NCBI GenBank assembly: GCA_947625425.1
Contig: CANQOH010000003.1
Coordinates: forward strand, 7,261 to 71,260
Origin: an uncultured Bacilli bacterium
Lineage (GTDB): Bacteria; Bacillota_I; Bacilli_A; RF39; UBA660
Length of the DNA stretch: 64,000 nucleotides
Direction: 5' to 3'
Of the stretch, positions 53,464-61,980 are shown in pieces. The notes under the pieces were generated by a model. That model did no database searches. It was not told where the DNA came from and saw only the letters and a list, made by a program, of their open reading frames with translations. Each line of letters starts with the position of its first letter. Position 1 is the first letter of the stretch. A program made the translations under genes and the position numbers.

Positions 53464-53988
53464 ATGCTTAATGTAGTATTATTTGAACCTGAGATACCAG
53501 GTAATACAGGAAATATAATGAGAACTTGTGTAGCTACTAATACTTATTTACATTTAATTAAACCATTAGGTTTTTCTTTAGATGAAAAATATATTAGAAG
53601 AAGTGGCGTTAATTATATAGATAATTGTCATTATACAGTTTATGAGAATTGGCAAGATTTTATGGATAAGAATAAAGATAAAGGAGAATTTTATTTCTTA
53701 ACTAGATATGGTCATAAGCCTCATACTTCTTTTGATTATAGTGATAGTAGTAAGAATATTTATTTTGTCTTTGGTAAAGAATCAACTGGTATTCCAAGAG
53801 AGATATTAAAACCACATATTGATAGATGTATGAGAATGCCAATGACAGATAAAGTAAGAGCATTAAATTTATCTAACACAGTAGCTATTATGGTTTATGA
53901 AGCATTAAGACAACAAGATTATAATGATTTACTTCGTGAGGAACCACATAAGAGTAAGAATTTTATTGAAGAGTATGATGAAGATTAG
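53464..53988 (+). CDS. trmL: tRNA (cytidine/uridine-34 2'-O)-methyltransferase
   Basis: A 174-residue SPOUT methyltransferase: VLFEPEIPGNTGNIMRTC (motif 1), FVFGKESTGIP (motif 2), and IPM-like MPMTDKVRALNLSNTVAIMVYEALRQ (motif 3, the SAM knot). These are the TrmL signatures; it methylates the wobble ribose of tRNA-Leu. The in-frame TTG at 53452 lies before GGAGG (53454-53458), which puts the start at ATG 53464. Confidence 0.93.
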   Translation: MLNVVLFEPEIPGNTGNIMRTCVATNTYLHLIKPLGFSLDEKYIRRSGVNYIDNCHYTVYENWQDFMDKNKDKGEFYFLTRYGHKPHTSFDYSDSSKNIYFVFGKESTGIPREILKPHIDRCMRMPMTDKVRALNLSNTVAIMVYEALRQQDYNDLLREEPHKSKNFIEEYDED

Positions 53989-54008
53989 TAGATACTAATC
54001 TTTATTTT
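53981..54008 (+). terminator. terminator after trmL
   Basis: Perfect 10-bp stem AAGATTAGTA / TACTAATCTT, GA loop, then TTATTTTAT. Confidence 0.7.
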
Positions 54009-54034
54009 ATGTTAGAATACTAGTAGGTGATAAT

Positions 54035-54298
54035 ATGAACTGTAAATATTGTGGGGCTGCTTTACCAACTAAAGGAGGAGTTTGTCCTGAATGTGGAAAA
54101 ATGATACCAATATCTCAACAAAAAGAAATGCGTGAGATGTTAGATCCTAAATGGAATATGTATCGTAACAAAGATACCGCAATGTATAAAAGTGCTTCTA
54201 ATACGGATGGAGATGCTAAGATAGGTAAAGCAATTATGTTTATAATAATTGTTATTGTGGTAATAATATTAATAGCAGTTATTAAAGGAGGATCTTGA
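54035..54298 (+). CDS. small zinc-ribbon membrane protein
   Basis: An 87-residue protein with a zinc ribbon at the N-terminus (CKYCGAALPTKGGVCPECG, two CXXC pairs) and one membrane helix at about 65-84. The ribbon would face the cytoplasm. Tail-anchored zinc ribbons of this type are common in Firmicutes without known role. Its stop overlaps the next start (TGATG). Confidence 0.78.
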   Translation: MNCKYCGAALPTKGGVCPECGKMIPISQQKEMREMLDPKWNMYRNKDTAMYKSASNTDGDAKIGKAIMFIIIVIVVIILIAVIKGGS

Positions 54299-54810
54299 TG
54301 CTATTAACTTTGTGTATAAAGATATTTTTGGCAAGAATAGCTGATGTAACTCTTGGAACAATAAGAACTAATTATTCAGTTAGAGGTAAGACATTATTAG
54401 CGGGATTAATTGGTTTCTTTGAAGTATTTATTTGGTTTTTAGTAGTTAAAGAAGCAATTAATTCAGATATTAATAGTATATGGATTGTTATTGCTTATTC
54501 AGCAGGTTATGCAACCGGGACTATTTTAGGAACTTATATTTCAAATAGTTTAATTAATAGTTTAATAAGTGTTGAAGTAATGACAATGGAAACTGGTAGG
54601 GAAAGTATTGATAAGATAAGAAAAGAAGGTTTTGGCGTATCAGTTGTTGAAACTAAGAATACTTATAATGAAGAAGAAGCAAATATATTATTTATTACTT
54701 TAAATAGTCGTAATTTAAAACATTTAAAAGAGATAATTAAAGAGATAGATCCCAAAGCTTTTATTGTAATTAGTGAAACAAAAATAGTACAAAATGGGTA
54801 TATAAAATAG
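54298..54810 (+). CDS. UPF0316/DUF2179 membrane protein (YebE-like)
   Basis: A 170-residue protein with three membrane helices (about 2-22, 34-52, 60-82) and a C-terminal cytoplasmic DUF2179 domain. ADVTLGTIRTNYSVRGKT and GFFEVFIWFLVVKEA are typical of the UPF0316 family. Function unknown. AAGGAGG stands 6 bases before ATG 54298. Its last codons and terminator form the left copy of a 31-bp direct repeat. Confidence 0.88.
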   Translation: MLLTLCIKIFLARIADVTLGTIRTNYSVRGKTLLAGLIGFFEVFIWFLVVKEAINSDINSIWIVIAYSAGYATGTILGTYISNSLINSLISVEVMTMETGRESIDKIRKEGFGVSVVETKNTYNEEEANILFITLNSRNLKHLKEIIKEIDPKAFIVISETKIVQNGYIK

Positions 54811-54830
54811 AGAATGTTGAATTCTCTATT
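54800..54830 (+). repeat. 31-bp direct repeat, left copy
   Basis: Identical over 31 bases to 55554-55584. It contains the last codons and the TAG stop (54808-54810) of the UPF0316 gene and a terminator stem (AATAGAGAAT / ATTCTCTATT, GTTGA loop, 54806-54830). Confidence 0.92.
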
Positions 54831-55110
54831 AATAAAATAAATCGCTATGGCTACCAGTTGCTACTAACAAAAGGTTTAACTTGTTATCTTCGTATTGATA
54901 AACTAATAACCAGTCAGGTTCTATATGACACTCTCTACAATTTTTATAGTATTTGTCATTAATTAAATCGTGATCTTTATATTTTGGATCTAATACTTCT
55001 TTATTTACTAATTTATCAATAACTATTTTTAATTTAGTTAAGTCTTTTCCTTGTTTTCCAATTTTCTTATATTGTTTTTTAAAATTGGAAGATAATACTA
55101 CTTTATACAT
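54829..55110 (-). CDS. yafQ: type II toxin, YafQ mRNA interferase
   Basis: A 93-residue RelE-superfamily toxin of the YafQ group. Catalytic-type residues are all present: His47 (KDHDL), His62 and Asp66-Trp67 (CHIEPDWLLVY), His88 (TGSHSDLF) and Phe92, matching the spacing of E. coli YafQ, which cuts mRNA on the ribosome. Its ATG (55108-55110) overlaps the antitoxin stop, so it is translated with it. The gene lies between 31-bp direct repeats. Confidence 0.92.
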   Translation of the reverse strand: MYKVVLSSNFKKQYKKIGKQGKDLTKLKIVIDKLVNKEVLDPKYKDHDLINDKYYKNCRECHIEPDWLLVYQYEDNKLNLLLVATGSHSDLFY

Positions 55111-55391
55111 TAGTTATCTAAATACTCGAACAATTCCTCTGTAGTATCAAAAGTAGGAAGTTGTACCTTTCCGTTTTTATAATCTTCTATTTCTTTTAAA
55201 GCTTTTAATAACTCTTTACTTGGCTTAGGATTTACTACCTCAAAAGGTACGCCATTTCTTTTGACAACTTGAGCTAAAGTCATATTAATAAATGTGCTCA
55301 TATTTAAACCAAGATCCTTTAATATTGTAGTAGCTTCCTTTTTTAGTTCTGGATCAACATTAACATTTATTACACTTGTTCCACTTGCCAT
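55110..55391 (-). CDS. dinJ: RelB/DinJ-family antitoxin
   Basis: A 93-residue antitoxin: an N-terminal ribbon-helix-helix (TSVINVNVDPELKKEATTIL, then LGLNMSTFINMTLAQVV) and a C-terminal toxin-binding part (LPTFDTTEELFEYL). GAGAG stands 9 bases before ATG 55391, preferred over ATG 55400. A good minus-strand promoter lies upstream. DinJ-type proteins neutralise YafQ and repress their own operon. Confidence 0.9.
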   Translation of the reverse strand: MASGTSVINVNVDPELKKEATTILKDLGLNMSTFINMTLAQVVKRNGVPFEVVNPKPSKELLKALKEIEDYKNGKVQLPTFDTTEELFEYLDN

Positions 55392-55417
55392 GAGATTCAT
55401 CTCTCTTTCTACAAGAC

Positions 55418-55446
55418 ATTATAACATAAAAAATATATAATTGCAA
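55418..55446 (-). promoter_or_regulatory. promoter of the toxin-antitoxin operon
   Basis: Read on the minus strand: TTGCAA (55441-55446), 17-bp spacer ending in TGT, and TATAAT (55418-55423). Confidence 0.7.
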
Positions 55447-55470
55447 CATAATATGTATATAATATCAACC

Positions 55471-55486
55471 TATTATATGTATAATA
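55471..55486. promoter_or_regulatory. dyad upstream of the antitoxin promoter
   Basis: TATTATA-TG-TATAATA, a palindrome with 7-bp arms, in an extremely AT-rich 130-base region that also holds TATAATATTATA (about 55510). May be an antitoxin operator, or only AT-rich filler. Confidence 0.3.
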
Positions 55487-55553
55487 ACTATATATTAACA
55501 CTATATTTTATATAATATTATATTCATAATAGTGATTTTTATGTAATTATTGC

Positions 55554-55584
55554 ATATAAAATAGAGAATGTTGAATTCTCTATT
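55554..55584 (+). repeat. 31-bp direct repeat, right copy
   Basis: Same 31 bases as 54800-54830, including the terminator stem (55560-55584). It contains the stop codon (55580-55582) of the minus-strand hydrolase gene. Confidence 0.92.
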
Positions 55585-56602
55585 TTTGGTTTAAGTAATC
55601 ATTATATTCTAGCATTACTTTATTCATTTCTCTTATTAAACGAATAACTTCGGTATAAGCACCAATGTTACCACCTTTGTTAGCCATTGCAATTGCAATA
55701 TATGGGTGATTATCGAAGACGATACCTGTTTCAACAACATCTTTGTTAGCAAAGCCGGTTTTACTAGCACTTTCGATATTAGGCATTACTTCTTTATAGT
55801 AATTATATTTACCAGTAGTTAAAATATTTAATAATTCAATACCTTCACTATTAGTAATAGAGAAGTTATAAATATCTTGCCAGATAAGAGCAGCACTACG
55901 ACATGAAGTATAACCCCATGGATTACCAACAGTTAGATATAATTCTTTAGTACCTAAATTTCTTAACATATTATTATAGCCTTTAACACCAAAGTTACCA
56001 TGTAATATTTCATAAGCAACATTATCTGATTCATATAAAGAATAATATAATAAATCTTTTACGGTATATTCAGTACCAAATGGGCTTCTTTTTACTATAC
56101 CAGTACCACCATTATAGTATCTTTCTTGATAAACTAATTTTTGATCTAAACTAATGTTGCCTTTAGCAACTTCATGATAAATATATAAAGCATAGGGAGC
56201 TTTAATAGAACTAGCGGTTTCAAATTGACGATCAACATTATAGCCAACGGTCATACCATCATCTAAACTAACGATATAAAAAGAAGCTCTAGCACCATAA
56301 TTATTTATAATATTATATATTTCATTACTTAGTTCATTACTGATTTTAAAATCACTATTAGTAATACTAATTGTGTTATTCGTATATTTTAAGGAAGCTA
56401 TATCGATGGTATTTATTTCTTTACCAGAAAAATCAGATACATCAAAAGGAGTTGTATCTTTATTAGTTAAGTTTAAAATATTAGAATCATTATCGGTATT
56501 AATTTCTTTTTGGATATTAGCACTCATAGAAATGGATGAGATACTTAAAGTAATACAGATTATGAAAAGGACTGCGATACATATTAATTGACTTTTTTTC
56601 AT
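55580..56602 (-). CDS. membrane-anchored serine hydrolase, class A beta-lactamase fold
   Basis: A 340-residue protein with an N-terminal membrane segment (about 5-26) and a beta-lactamase-like domain (about 85-335). Active-site motifs are S131-S-I-K134 (SxxK), S192-D-N194 (SDN) and K281-T-G283 (KTG). The general base Glu of true class A enzymes is not clear, so it may be a peptidoglycan-acting or regulatory serine hydrolase rather than a drug-resistance enzyme. The last codons are in the right direct repeat. Monocistronic. Confidence 0.88.
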   Translation of the reverse strand: MKKSQLICIAVLFIICITLSISSISMSANIQKEINTDNDSNILNLTNKDTTPFDVSDFSGKEINTIDIASLKYTNNTISITNSDFKISNELSNEIYNIINNYGARASFYIVSLDDGMTVGYNVDRQFETASSIKAPYALYIYHEVAKGNISLDQKLVYQERYYNGGTGIVKRSPFGTEYTVKDLLYYSLYESDNVAYEILHGNFGVKGYNNMLRNLGTKELYLTVGNPWGYTSCRSAALIWQDIYNFSITNSEGIELLNILTTGKYNYYKEVMPNIESASKTGFANKDVVETGIVFDNHPYIAIAMANKGGNIGAYTEVIRLIREMNKVMLEYNDYLNQK

Positions 56603-56666
56603 CTTAATCTTCCTTATCTTCTATAGATAATATTACTACAACTATCTTAAACTCTCAATTAAAATC

Positions 56667-56694
56667 TTGCATAATTAAAAAATTATGTTATAAT
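56667..56694 (+). promoter_or_regulatory. promoter of the rimP-nusA-infB operon
   Basis: TTGCAT (56667-56672), 16-bp spacer ending TGT, TATAAT (56689-56694): an extended -10 promoter. Confidence 0.75.
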
Positions 56695-56709
56695 TTAGGT
56701 ATCAGATTT

Positions 56710-56731
56710 AAGTGGGCGTAATATCCCACTT
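56710..56731 (+). ncRNA. rimP-operon leader hairpin
   Basis: AAGTGGG / CCCACTT with a CGTAATAT loop, in the 5' leader 27 bases before rimP and followed by TTTATTATTA. A GTGGGC...CCCAC hairpin before this operon is common in Firmicutes and may act in NusA autoregulation; the function is inferred. Confidence 0.55.
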
Positions 56732-56757
56732 TTATTATTAGTTTAAAGAGGTGAATC

Positions 56758-57015
56758 ATGAATAAAATATTAGAAGAAATTAGGAAAGCTATTACAGAAC
56801 CAATGAATAAAATGGATATTATTGTTGATAGTGTAGTTTATGAAAGTGAAGGTAACTATAACTTTTTACGTATTGAGTTAGATAAAGTTAATGGCTTAGA
56901 CTTGGATACGATTGTTGAAGCTACCAATGTTATTAATCCAATTATTGATAAGTTAGATTTAATTGATGATTCATATATCTTAGATATTGTTAGTAAAGAA
57001 AAAGGAAGTGTTTAA
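56758..57015 (+). CDS. rimP: short ribosome maturation factor RimP (N-terminal domain only)
   Basis: An 85-residue protein that matches the N-terminal domain of RimP: EPMNKMDIIVDSVVYESEGN, LRIELDKVNGLDLDTIVEAT and DDSYILDIVSKEKGSV. Usual RimP has about 150 residues with a second, SH3-like domain after the SSPG turn; here the gene stops at that turn and nusA starts next, so the second domain is absent, not frameshifted. RimP helps 30S assembly. AGAGGTGA stands 5 bases before ATG 56758. Position before nusA supports the call. Confidence 0.82.
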   Translation: MNKILEEIRKAITEPMNKMDIIVDSVVYESEGNYNFLRIELDKVNGLDLDTIVEATNVINPIIDKLDLIDDSYILDIVSKEKGSV

Positions 57016-57016
57016 A

Positions 57017-58168
57017 ATGGCAAGAAAGAAAGATGTTGTCGAAGAAACTGGTCATATGGATCCAGAAGCATTTATTAAAGCTGTTAAAGGAATTGTTGCC
57101 GAAAAAGGTATTTCTGAAGATGTTGTATTTGAAGCAATGGAATTAGCTTTAGCTACAGCTTATAAGAAAAATTTTGGTTCTAAGACAAATGTTAGAGTAG
57201 ATATTAATAGAACAACTGGAGAAATTAAAGTTATGTCTTATTATGTTGTAGTTCCAGAAATTGATGAAGGAGATACAATTATTGATGAAGAAGGTAATGA
57301 AGTAGATGTTCCACCAGAGATAAATATCGATGCGCAAATATTACTTGAAGATGCTCGTGAAATAGTACCTGATATCGAAGTTGGGGAAACTATTGAAAAA
57401 GAAGTTACACCTAAAGACTTTGGTCGTGTAGCAGCGGGTACAGCTAAACAAGTTATTATGCAAAAAATAAGAGAAGCTGAAAAAGAATCTATTATTTCTG
57501 AATTTGCTGATAAACAAGATGAAATGTTAGTTGGTACTTTAGCAATGGAAGATGTCCGTAATTATTATGTTGAATTAGGACGTACAAGAGGTATTTTACC
57601 TAAATCAGAAATGATTCCTGGTGAAGAAGTTAAAATGGGTTCTAATATAAAGGTTTATGTTACTAAAGTAGAATCTAATACAAAAGGACCTTTAATATTA
57701 CTTTCAAGAAAACATTATGGTTTTGTTAAGAGATTATTTGAATCTGAAATACCAGAATTAGCTGATGGAACAATTATTTTACATGCCGTAGCTAGAGAAG
57801 CAGGAGTTAGAAGTAAAGTAGCTGTTGAATCTACTGATGAAAGAATAGATGCGATTGGAGCTTGTATTGGTGAAAGAGGTTCAAGAATTGCTTCAATATT
57901 AAAAGAATTAAATGGTGAAAAAGTAGATATTGTATTATATAATGCTGATCCAGCTGAATATATTAAGAATGCTTTAAGTCCAGCTAAAGATGCAATTGTT
58001 ACAATAACTGATCCAATGAAAAAAGAAGCATTAGCGATTGTTAATGAAGATAATTTATCTTTAGCAATTGGTAAAAAAGGAACAAATATTAAGTTAGCTT
58101 CTAAATTAACAAAATACAAAATTGAAGTTAAGACATTAAATCAAGTTAATGAAGAAGGAAATAATTAA
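57017..58168 (+). CDS. nusA: transcription termination/antitermination factor NusA
   Basis: A 383-residue NusA: N-terminal RNA-polymerase-binding domain (about 15-140; EKGISEDVVFEAMELALATA), S1 domain (about 150-215; LVGTLAMEDVRNYYVELG), KH1 (about 245-300; VGVRSKV-type AREAGVRSKVAVEST) and KH2 (about 310-375; CIGERGSRIASI, LAIGKKGTNIKLASKLT). No C-terminal repeats, as is usual in Firmicutes. AAGGA stands 10 bases before ATG 57017; the earlier in-frame start at 56987 lies inside rimP. Confidence 0.95.
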   Translation: MARKKDVVEETGHMDPEAFIKAVKGIVAEKGISEDVVFEAMELALATAYKKNFGSKTNVRVDINRTTGEIKVMSYYVVVPEIDEGDTIIDEEGNEVDVPPEINIDAQILLEDAREIVPDIEVGETIEKEVTPKDFGRVAAGTAKQVIMQKIREAEKESIISEFADKQDEMLVGTLAMEDVRNYYVELGRTRGILPKSEMIPGEEVKMGSNIKVYVTKVESNTKGPLILLSRKHYGFVKRLFESEIPELADGTIILHAVAREAGVRSKVAVESTDERIDAIGACIGERGSRIASILKELNGEKVDIVLYNADPAEYIKNALSPAKDAIVTITDPMKKEALAIVNEDNLSLAIGKKGTNIKLASKLTKYKIEVKTLNQVNEEGNN

Positions 58169-58184
58169 GAAGTGAGGTTAGCTC

Positions 58185-58442
58185 ATGAAAAAAATACCTG
58201 AAAGAACTTGTGTTATTACGAAAGAGAAAACTTTAAAAAAAGATTTACTTAGAGTAGTTCGTGATAAAGAGGGAAATGTTACAGTTGATATAACAGGTAA
58301 AGCTAATGGAAGAGGAGCTTATTTAAAGAAAGATTTAGCAGTAATTAAAAAAGCTCGTGAGACAAAAGCTTTAGAACGTATCCTAGAAGTATCTATTCCC
58401 GAAACAATATATGAAGAAATGGAAAATATTGTAAAAGAATAA
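58185..58442 (+). CDS. ylxR: YlxR RNA-binding protein
   Basis: An 85-residue YlxR (DUF448) protein: PERTCVITKEKTLKKDLLRV and the GRGAYLKKD motif that binds RNA. It sits between nusA and infB as in other Firmicutes. The L7Ae-like gene ylxQ, usually next, is absent: infB follows after 22 bases. AGTGAGG precedes ATG 58185. Confidence 0.92.
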   Translation: MKKIPERTCVITKEKTLKKDLLRVVRDKEGNVTVDITGKANGRGAYLKKDLAVIKKARETKALERILEVSIPETIYEEMENIVKE

Positions 58443-58464
58443 AGAAAGATAGAGGTGAGTTAAA

Positions 58465-60579
58465 ATGATGAGTGTTAAAGAATATGCAGTTGATACTAAT
58501 CATTCAGTAGCAGAGATACTTAAGAAATGTAGTGAGTTAGGGATTAATGTTAAAAGTGGTGATGATGAATTATCTGAAGATGACATTATTATTCTTGATA
58601 ATACTATTAATTTAATTAGTACTGATAGTGAAACTGATTATGAAGAAGAAGATGCTATTGATGAAGTAGTTGAAGATTTAGTTGAATCTAATAATTTAGA
58701 TCGTAACTTTGGAACAACTAATAAGAAACAAAAATTAAAAAAGAAAAGTCAACTTCAAACTTCACAAGAAGAATATATGTCTAAAAGAAAAGAGATGTAT
58801 AAACATAAAGAGAAGTTGATGAGTAATGCTGCCGAAGAAAATGTGGTTTTATATAAAGAAAATATGTCTGTTAGTGATTTAGCTAATGCTTTAGGAGTTA
58901 ATGGAACTGATTTAATTAAGAAGATTATGGGACTTGGATTAATGTTAAGTTTAAATAATCCTATTGATTTTGAAACAGCTAGTGTTTTAGCTTTAGATAG
59001 TAATAAGACTTTAAAGAAAGAAGAAACACAAGATGTATCTAACTTTGAAGAGTTTGAAGCTAATGATAGAGAAGAAGATTTAGTAACTAGACCACCAGTT
59101 GTTACAATTATGGGACATGTTGACCATGGTAAGACAACTTTACTTGATACAATTAGAAAAAGTAAGATTGTTGATTCGGAATATGGCGGAATTACACAAG
59201 CAATTGGAGCTTATCAAGTAGAACATGATGGTCATAAGATATCATTTATTGATACACCAGGACATGCAGCTTTTACAGAAATGAGAGCGCGTGGAGCTAG
59301 TATTACAGATATCGTTATTATTATAGTGGCAGCTGATGATGGCGTTATGCCACAAACTGAAGAAGCAATTGATCATGCTTTAGCAGCTAATGTACCAATT
59401 GTAGTGGCAGTTAATAAAATAGATAAACCTGATGCTAAACCAGATCGTATTAGAACAGAGATGGCTGAACATAATATTACACCAGAAGAATGGGGTGGCA
59501 ATGTTCCATTTGTTGATATCTCAGCCAAATCTGGTCAAGGGATAGATTTATTATTAGAAACAATTTTAGCAATTGCCGAAATGCAAGAATTAAAAGCTAA
59601 TCCAAATCGTTATGCATTAGGTACAGTAATTGAATCTAAGATGGATAAGAATATTGGTGGCGTAGCATCACTATTGATTCAAAATGGTACTTTACGTATT
59701 GGGGACCCAATTGTTGTTGGAACTACTTATGGTAAAGTAAGAACAATGAAAGATGATTTAGGTAATTCTATAGTTGAAGCTGGACCATCAACACCAGTAG
59801 AAATAACTGGTTTATCAGCTAATCCTTCAGCAGGAGATAAATTTATGGCTTTTGAAACAGAGAGTCAAGCTAAGGATGTAGCAGAAAAACGTAGTATTCA
59901 ATTACGTGAACAAAAATTCCAAAAACAAACTTTATCTTTAGATAATTTATTTGCTTCAATTGATTCTGAGACAAAAGAAATTAATGTTGTTTTAAAGACT
60001 GATGTTAGAGGTTCTGAAGAAGCAGTTCGTAATGCTTTAGAGAAAATTGATGTCGATGGGGTTAAAGTTAAAGTAATTAGAAGTGGTATTGGAACAATCA
60101 CTGAAAGTGATGTTGTTTTAGCCCAAGCTTCAAATGCGATTATTTTAGGTTTCTGTGTAAGTCCTTCTAATAGTACAAAAGAAATGGCTAAAGAATATGG
60201 TGTAGATATTCGTCTTTATACAATAATTTATAAACTAGTTGAAGAGATGGAAGCAGCTATGAAAGGTATGCTTGATCCTGAATTTGAAGAAAAAGTTATC
60301 GGGGAAGTTGAAATTAGAAAGATATTTAAATTCTCTAAAGTTGGTAATATTGCAGGATCTTATGTAACTGATGGCGTTGTTAAGAGTGGAGCTAAAGCAA
60401 GACTTATTCGTGATGGAATAGTTGTTGTTGATACAAAGATAGCTACTTTACAAAGAGAAAAAGATCAAGTTAAAGAAGTTAAAAAAGGTTATGAATGTGG
60501 TATTACTTTAGATAATTATTCAGATATTAAAGTCGGGGATACTTTAGAAATATATGAAGTTGTTGAGGTTAAAAGATGA
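58465..60579 (+). CDS. infB: translation initiation factor IF-2
   Basis: A 704-residue IF-2. Two small IF2_N-type domains (about 3-45 and 130-185), then the G domain from about 212 with [10 protein letters not shown] (G1), DTPGHAAF (G3), NKID (G4) and SAKSG (G5), followed by domains II, III and the C-terminal fMet-tRNA-binding domain ([27 protein letters not shown]). The N-terminal linker is short. AGGTGA stands 6 bases before the first of two ATGs. The stop overlaps the rbfA start. Confidence 0.97.
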   Translation: MMSVKEYAVDTNHSVAEILKKCSELGINVKSGDDELSEDDIIILDNTINLISTDSETDYEEEDAIDEVVEDLVESNNLDRNFGTTNKKQKLKKKSQLQTSQEEYMSKRKEMYKHKEKLMSNAAEENVVLYKENMSVSDLANALGVNGTDLIKKIMGLGLMLSLNNPIDFETASVLALDSNKTLKKEETQDVSNFEEFEANDREEDLVTRPPVVTIMGHVDHGKTTLLDTIRKSKIVDSEYGGITQAIGAYQVEHDGHKISFIDTPGHAAFTEMRARGASITDIVIIIVAADDGVMPQTEEAIDHALAANVPIVVAVNKIDKPDAKPDRIRTEMAEHNITPEEWGGNVPFVDISAKSGQGIDLLLETILAIAEMQELKANPNRYALGTVIESKMDKNIGGVASLLIQNGTLRIGDPIVVGTTYGKVRTMKDDLGNSIVEAGPSTPVEITGLSANPSAGDKFMAFETESQAKDVAEKRSIQLREQKFQKQTLSLDNLFASIDSETKEINVVLKTDVRGSEEAVRNALEKIDVDGVKVKVIRSGIGTITESDVVLAQASNAIILGFCVSPSNSTKEMAKEYGVDIRLYTIIYKLVEEMEAAMKGMLDPEFEEKVIGEVEIRKIFKFSKVGNIAGSYVTDGVVKSGAKARLIRDGIVVVDTKIATLQREKDQVKEVKKGYECGITLDNYSDIKVGDTLEIYEVVEVKR

Positions 60580-60929
60580 ATCAAATTAAGTTAAAAAGAA
60601 TTGGTTCACAAATAGCCCAAGAACTAAGTAATATCTGTGCTTTAGAAGCTCATGATTCAATATTAAAAGCGATTAATATAACTGGGGTAGTTGTAACTAA
60701 TGATTTAGGTTTAGCAAGAGTTTATTTTACTTCACTGCTAGAAATGGATCATAAAAAGTTAGAAAAAGAATTAAACGATGAAACAGCTGGTTATTTAAGA
60801 ACAAAGATAGCTAATCGCATTGAAATAAGACATACGCCAGAATTAAGATTTGTTTATGATAATTCAGTAGATTATGGCGATAAAATAGAAAAATTAATTG
60901 ATAAGATACATGAAAAAGATGGTGAATAA
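60576..60929 (+). CDS. rbfA: ribosome-binding factor RbfA
   Basis: A 117-residue KH-fold protein: KLKRIGSQIAQELSNI, VTNDLGLARVYFTSL and RHTPELRFVYDNSVDYGDKIEKLI are the RbfA signatures. It acts in 16S rRNA 5' end maturation. Its ATG overlaps the infB stop (ATGA), with GAGGT upstream. Last gene of the operon here. Confidence 0.94.
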   Translation: MNQIKLKRIGSQIAQELSNICALEAHDSILKAINITGVVVTNDLGLARVYFTSLLEMDHKKLEKELNDETAGYLRTKIANRIEIRHTPELRFVYDNSVDYGDKIEKLIDKIHEKDGE

Positions 60930-60938
60930 CCATTTTTT
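60914..60938 (+). terminator. weak terminator after rbfA
   Basis: ATGGT / ACCAT with a GAATA loop and a run of eight T; the short stem makes it weak. Confidence 0.5.
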
Positions 60939-60982
60939 TTAATAAATAAATTTAATAATCATATAGTTATATAGGTGAATTT

Positions 60983-61912
60983 ATGACTTATTTACTATTG
61001 ATAGTAGGATTTATTTTACTGATTAAAGGAGCAGATTTCTTTGTAGATGGAAGTAAAAATATAGCAGCCTTTTTTAAGATACCAACAGTTATTATTGGTT
61101 TAACTTTGGTAGCGTTTGGAACATCAGCTCCGGAAGCAGCTGTGAGTATTATGGCTATTATTAACAATTCAAGTGATTTATCAGTTTCAAATATAATTGG
61201 ATCTAATTTATTTAATTTATTTGTAGTTCTTGGCTTTACAGCAATATTTAAAGAGATATTAGTTAAAAGAGAAGTTGTTAATAAAGATTATAAAATTTCT
61301 TTATTGTGTATTATTTTGTTATTTATTTTAATTATGATTAATTATTTTATAAGTGGTATTTTATTAATTAATCGAATTAGTGGTTTAGTTTTATTAAGTG
61401 GTTTAATATGGTACTTAGTTAGTATGATTAAAAAAGTTAATAAAGATGAACAAGTAGTTATAGATAAGAAGTTTTCGAGTGTTGATTTAATCTTTACGAT
61501 AGGTGGTTTATTTTTAGTAATATTTGGGGGACATTTAACTGTTAAAGCGGCAACGGAGATTGCTAGAAGTTTAGGAATAAGTGAAAGAGTTATCGGTTTA
61601 ACGGTAGTAGCGATTGGGACTTCTTTACCAGAGTTATGTACTTCATTAGTTGCTTTATTAAAGGGTGAAAATGATATAGCTGTAGGTAATGTTATAGGTA
61701 GTAATATTTTTAATATTTTATTTATTTTGGGAATTAGTAGTTTTATTAAACCAATATTAATTAATATAGCTACTTTAATAGATATTAGTATTTTAATAGG
61801 TGGGACATTTGTTATATATTTTTATTTAAATGATTTAAGAATAAGTCGTAAAGAAGGACTTTCAATGATATTATTTTATCTTATTTATTTAAGTTATCTA
61901 TTTATGAGATAA
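60983..61912 (+). CDS. calcium/sodium antiporter, CaCA family
   Basis: A 309-residue membrane protein with about ten helices and the two alpha repeats of the CaCA family: VAFGTSAPEAAVSI with SNIIGSNLFN, and VAIGTSLPELCTSL with GNVIGSNIFN. This is the YrbG/CaxA type of Na+/Ca2+ or K+-dependent exchanger. AGGTGA precedes ATG 60983. Terminator follows. Confidence 0.93.
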   Translation: MTYLLLIVGFILLIKGADFFVDGSKNIAAFFKIPTVIIGLTLVAFGTSAPEAAVSIMAIINNSSDLSVSNIIGSNLFNLFVVLGFTAIFKEILVKREVVNKDYKISLLCIILLFILIMINYFISGILLINRISGLVLLSGLIWYLVSMIKKVNKDEQVVIDKKFSSVDLIFTIGGLFLVIFGGHLTVKAATEIARSLGISERVIGLTVVAIGTSLPELCTSLVALLKGENDIAVGNVIGSNIFNILFILGISSFIKPILINIATLIDISILIGGTFVIYFYLNDLRISRKEGLSMILFYLIYLSYLFMR

Positions 61913-61922
61913 CTTTTTTTTG
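61891..61922 (+). terminator. terminator after the antiporter gene
   Basis: Perfect 9-bp stem AAGTTATCT / AGATAACTT overlapping the gene end, with a T run. Confidence 0.8.
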
Positions 61923-61980
61923 TAAACTTGATGAATATTAAATTTTGAGTATAATAATATAAAGCATTTAGGAGGCCAAT

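Larger units (their letters stand above)
54800..55584. other. putative inserted toxin-antitoxin cassette bounded by direct repeats
   Basis: The 31-bp repeats bound 723 bp with only the YafQ/DinJ operon and its AT-rich upstream region. Removing one repeat plus this segment leaves a single terminator shared by the UPF0316 gene and the convergent hydrolase gene, a normal convergent junction. No recombinase is encoded inside, so mobility must come from outside, or the repeat is a relic of duplication. Confidence 0.45.

Noticed and set aside
55401..55553. Hidden gene or RNA in the AT-rich region upstream of the antitoxin
   Set aside because: Apart from the minus-strand promoter and small dyads I see no open frame with a ribosome site and no stable structure.
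57149..58119. Minus-strand open frames inside nusA
   Set aside because: Shadows of a highly conserved gene; no ribosome sites.
59898..60101. Minus-strand open frame inside infB
   Set aside because: Lies wholly within a conserved gene on the other strand.
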